A stretch of 64,000 bases of DNA from Erythrobacter colymbi (lineage in GTDB: Bacteria > Pseudomonadota > Alphaproteobacteria > Sphingomonadales > Sphingomonadaceae). The stretch is taken from NCBI RefSeq assembly GCF_002155685.1, contig NZ_MUYK01000004.1, positions 62,001 to 126,000 of the forward strand, written 5' to 3'. The notes under the pieces were generated by a model that made no database searches, was not told the origin of the DNA, and worked only from the letters and a program-made list of their open reading frames with translations. The position numbers were made by a program, and so were the translations under genes. Shown in pieces: positions 61,887-64,000 of the stretch (positions are counted from its first letter, which is position 1; each line of letters starts with the position of its first letter).

Positions 61887-62768
61887 ATGACCCAGTCAAT
61901 GCGCAACATCGCCGTCATCGGCGCCGGTCAGATGGGAACCGGCATCGCCCAGACCATCGCCGCCCACGGCATGAACGTGATGCTGACCGACGTTGACCTG
62001 CCCCGCGCCGAAGCGGGCAAGGTGGGAATCGAAAAGGCGCTCGCCAAGCTCATGGGCCGCGGCAAGATCGAGGCGGCGGAAGCCGAAAGCCTGCTCGCCC
62101 GCATCACCCCCGTCGCCGATTACGCCCCCTTCGCCGAGGCCGACCTCATCATCGAGGCCGCGACCGAGCGCGAGGAGATCAAGAACGCGATCTTCGAGAA
62201 GGCCGGCAAGGTGCTGAACTCGGCGGCGATCATGGCGTCGAACACCTCGTCGATCCCGATCACCCGCATGGCCAACCATTCGCCCGATCCGGCGCGCTTC
62301 ATCGGGCTGCACTTCTTCAATCCCGTCCCCGTGATGGGCCTGATCGAGGTGATCCCGGGCCTTGCCACCGCGCATGACACCACCGACCGCATCACCGCCT
62401 TCGCGCGCGGGCTGGGCAAGGAAGTGGTGCTCAGCCAGGACGAGCCCGGCTTCGTGGTCAACCGCATCCTGCTGCCGATGATCAACGAGGCGGTGTTCGT
62501 GCTCGGCCAGTCGACCGCGGGGATCGAGGATATCGACAAGGGCTGCCGCCTCGGCCTCAACCACCCGATGGGGCCGCTGCAGCTGGCGGACTTCGTCGGG
62601 CTCGACACCTGCCTCGACATCATCAACGTGCTCTACACCACCACCCGCGACAGCAAGTATCGCGCCGCGCCGCTGCTGGTGAAATATGTCGAGGCCGGCT
62701 GGCTGGGCCGCAAGACGGGCCGGGGCTTCTACGACTATTCGGGCGAGGTCCCCGTCCCCACGCGATGA
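61887..62768 (+). CDS. 3-hydroxybutyryl-CoA dehydrogenase
   Basis: A 293-residue 3-hydroxyacyl-CoA dehydrogenase. The NAD loop is VIGAGQMGTGIAQ, SNTSSIPITRMA and LHFFNPVPVMGLIEV carry the catalytic His and Asn region, and the dimerisation domain has NHPMGPLQLADFVGLDT and GRKTGRGFYDY. AAGGAG lies 11 bases before the ATG. It may serve butanoyl-CoA or polyhydroxybutyrate metabolism. Confidence 0.93.
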   Translation: MTQSMRNIAVIGAGQMGTGIAQTIAAHGMNVMLTDVDLPRAEAGKVGIEKALAKLMGRGKIEAAEAESLLARITPVADYAPFAEADLIIEAATEREEIKNAIFEKAGKVLNSAAIMASNTSSIPITRMANHSPDPARFIGLHFFNPVPVMGLIEVIPGLATAHDTTDRITAFARGLGKEVVLSQDEPGFVVNRILLPMINEAVFVLGQSTAGIEDIDKGCRLGLNHPMGPLQLADFVGLDTCLDIINVLYTTTRDSKYRAAPLLVKYVEAGWLGRKTGRGFYDYSGEVPVPTR

Positions 62769-62863
62769 TCCGGCGCAAACCCCGCGCGTTCCGGCGCGCG
62801 GGAGCGGGGCGGCGGCAACAATCGCGGGCCGGGCGGGGTTTCGCTGGGGGAAGGAGAGCTCCC

Positions 62864-63319
62864 ATGTCCAACCCCGACACCCCGCAGCGCGACATTCCCC
62901 TCCCCGGCCACCCCGCAGGCCTGCCGCCCGAGGCGCATAACGACGATCAGGACGAGCACGGCGAGCAGGCGCAGGATGTCGCCGAAGACGCCCGCCGCGC
63001 GGACAGCGCTACCACCAGCCCGCTCGAGAGCACCAAGCCCGACAGCGACGATTACGATCCCGCCCCCGACAGCAAGGGCGATCTGATCGACGAGATGCGC
63101 CGCATGGAAGGCGAAGGCCGGATCGACATGTCCGCCTTTGCGGGCGAGCCCAATCACGACGACGAGCCCGGCACCTATGGCGGCGAGACCACCGACGACG
63201 ATGACGCCGACTGGCTCAGCGCCGATGGCGAATTGCTGGTCGAAGCCGAAGACGAGGACGACGACATCGAGGACCGCGAGCGGCTGCTGCTCGATACCGA
63301 AGGCGAGGAGGAAGAATAG
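62864..63319 (+). CDS. Highly acidic hypothetical protein
   Basis: A 151-residue protein very rich in Asp and Glu (DDQDEHGEQAQ, TTDDDDADWL, EDEDDDIEDRE), probably disordered. It ends in EEEE. AAGGAG precedes the ATG. No family is recognised. Such acidic proteins are found in Sphingomonadales, but their role is unknown. Confidence 0.6.
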   Translation: MSNPDTPQRDIPLPGHPAGLPPEAHNDDQDEHGEQAQDVAEDARRADSATTSPLESTKPDSDDYDPAPDSKGDLIDEMRRMEGEGRIDMSAFAGEPNHDDEPGTYGGETTDDDDADWLSADGELLVEAEDEDDDIEDRERLLLDTEGEEEE

Positions 63320-63337
63320 ACCCTCCCCCTAGCGGTC

Positions 63338-63700
63338 CTACAACCCGTCGCCCGAGTTGTTGACGATCACCTTGGTGGTGCGCGGCGCGGTCGAGACGGG
63401 CTTGCCGGTGGCAGGATCGAGCGGCGTGGCGGTCTCGGCTTCCGAGGGGGGCACGGGAGCGCTGCCCGGCTGGGCGTTGTAATCGCCGAATACCGAAGCC
63501 GGCTTGGCGGGTGCGGTGGTGGTGACGGTCTCGACCTCCACCGTGTCACGGTTCTGGCTCTTGCTGGCATTGACCAGCCCGACCACGCGCGTCAGCAGCC
63601 CGCTGTCCTCGGACGAGCCGACCATCGACACAGCGCTGAAGATCGTCATCGCGGCGAAGATCAGGGCGATCTTGCTGTTCTGGAAAACGGCCTTGTACAT
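63338..63700 (-). CDS. Membrane-anchored hypothetical protein
   Basis: A 120-residue protein with an N-terminal signal-like helix (KIALIFAAMTIFSAVSMVG) and a threonine/proline-rich soluble tail (VETVTTTAPAKPASVF, TPLDPATGKPVSTAP). Not a recognised family. It lies between the acidic gene and the partial mutS. Confidence 0.55.
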   Translation of the reverse strand: MYKAVFQNSKIALIFAAMTIFSAVSMVGSSEDSGLLTRVVGLVNASKSQNRDTVEVETVTTTAPAKPASVFGDYNAQPGSAPVPPSEAETATPLDPATGKPVSTAPRTTKVIVNNSGDGL

Positions 63701-63741
63701 GGCCCCCGCCCTAGCAGAGGGCGGTTAAGTCTTGGTTGCCT

Positions 63742-64000
63742 CTAGCGCGAAGCCTTGGGCAGGCCGCGCTTCCATTCGTAGAGCAGATCGAGCGCCTCGC
63801 GCGGGGTCAGCGCGTCGAGATCGGCGGCGCGCAGGGCCTCGGCAAGTTGCTGTTCGGGCGTGACCTGCGCGGGCTCGGCGGGCTTGAGGTTCGCGAAGAG
63901 CGGCAGATCGCCCAGCCCCGCCGCGATTCCCCCGGTCGCCTCGCGGGTGGCTTCCAGCTTTTCGAGCACCGCCTTGGCGCGCGAGACGACATTGGCCGGG
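63742..64000 (-). CDS. mutS: DNA mismatch repair protein MutS, C-terminal end (partial)
   Basis: The last 85 codons of a gene that leaves the window on the right. The visible residues PANVVSRAKAVLEKLEATR, PLFANLKPAEPA and the closing TPREALDLLYEWKRG match the C-terminal end of MutS (dimerisation helices and tail). The mismatch-binding and ATPase domains are not in view. Confidence 0.85.
   Translation of the reverse strand, partial: PANVVSRAKAVLEKLEATREATGGIAAGLGDLPLFANLKPAEPAQVTPEQQLAEALRAADLDALTPREALDLLYEWKRGLPKASR

Overview
The window is a 64 kb piece of a high-GC alphaproteobacterial chromosome. It most likely comes from a sphingomonad, with Erythrobacteraceae my best guess. The main evidence is an acyl carrier protein paired with serine palmitoyltransferase (sphingolipid synthesis), a DivK cell-cycle regulator, a DksA with the one-cysteine alphaproteobacterial zinc-finger variant, a usg-family gene, a decayed gene transfer agent (GTA) terminase locus, and several dispersed palindromic repeats. 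No rRNA, tRNA, CRISPR array or insertion sequence was found. Genes are dense, and many neighbours overlap by 4 bases, as in operons.

Region 1 (1-10392, + strand) is a catabolic island. It holds the end of a molybdopterin oxidoreductase, an MDR oxidoreductase, two ThuA-domain proteins, a limonene-epoxide-hydrolase-type protein with the full catalytic residue set, a cytochrome P450, two different acyl-CoA dehydrogenases, a DUF35 OB-fold protein overlapping a thiolase-like protein that lacks key thiolase residues, and two SDRs. Together they look like oxidation, CoA-dependent side-chain shortening and retro-aldol cleavage of a terpenoid or steroid-like compound. The substrate is not known. This is the best candidate here for an undescribed pathway.

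Region 2 (10492-24958) is mixed. It contains tryptophan-to-anthranilate genes (kynA, kynU), a peptide-type ABC binding lipoprotein, PilZ, DksA, a Sel1 protein whose gene carries a near-perfect parS-like site, a FemAB-like/GDPD/RidA/HAD/DUF3572 operon divergent from divK, the ACP-SPT pair, a cadherin/beta-propeller lipoprotein, usg and a YqaA-type membrane protein. Region 3 (25035-27865) carries the GTA remnant: a small terminase gene, an N-terminal piece of the large terminase and a DUF2793 piece, joined by an apparent deletion. An OmpA-type porin with a proline linker and a strong terminator follows.

Region 4 (27994-43935) is mostly on the - strand: an MFS transporter, queC, hslO, argF-argD and a two-domain cold-shock protein with a glycine/arginine-rich N-terminus. 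A short + strand group follows (TIGR01244 phosphatase-like, sterol-desaturase-like, GMC oxidoreductase). Then comes glnK-amtB behind a textbook sigma-54 promoter, followed by a PPOX-fold protein, an alpha/beta hydrolase and prfC. Region 5 (43937-53099) holds translation genes: pheS-pheT and rpmI-rplT. Two paralogous AraC-type regulators and a secreted SH3 protein lie between these two pairs. Region 6 (53180-64000) contains a GT87-like membrane protein, an outer-membrane barrel, hisN-like phosphatase, a cytochrome-b-like protein, prs, an HNH endonuclease, gluQ, cobalamin adenosyltransferase, a 3-hydroxyacyl-CoA dehydrogenase and the 3' end of mutS.

Function names rest on motifs and family resemblance read by eye. 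No database search was run.
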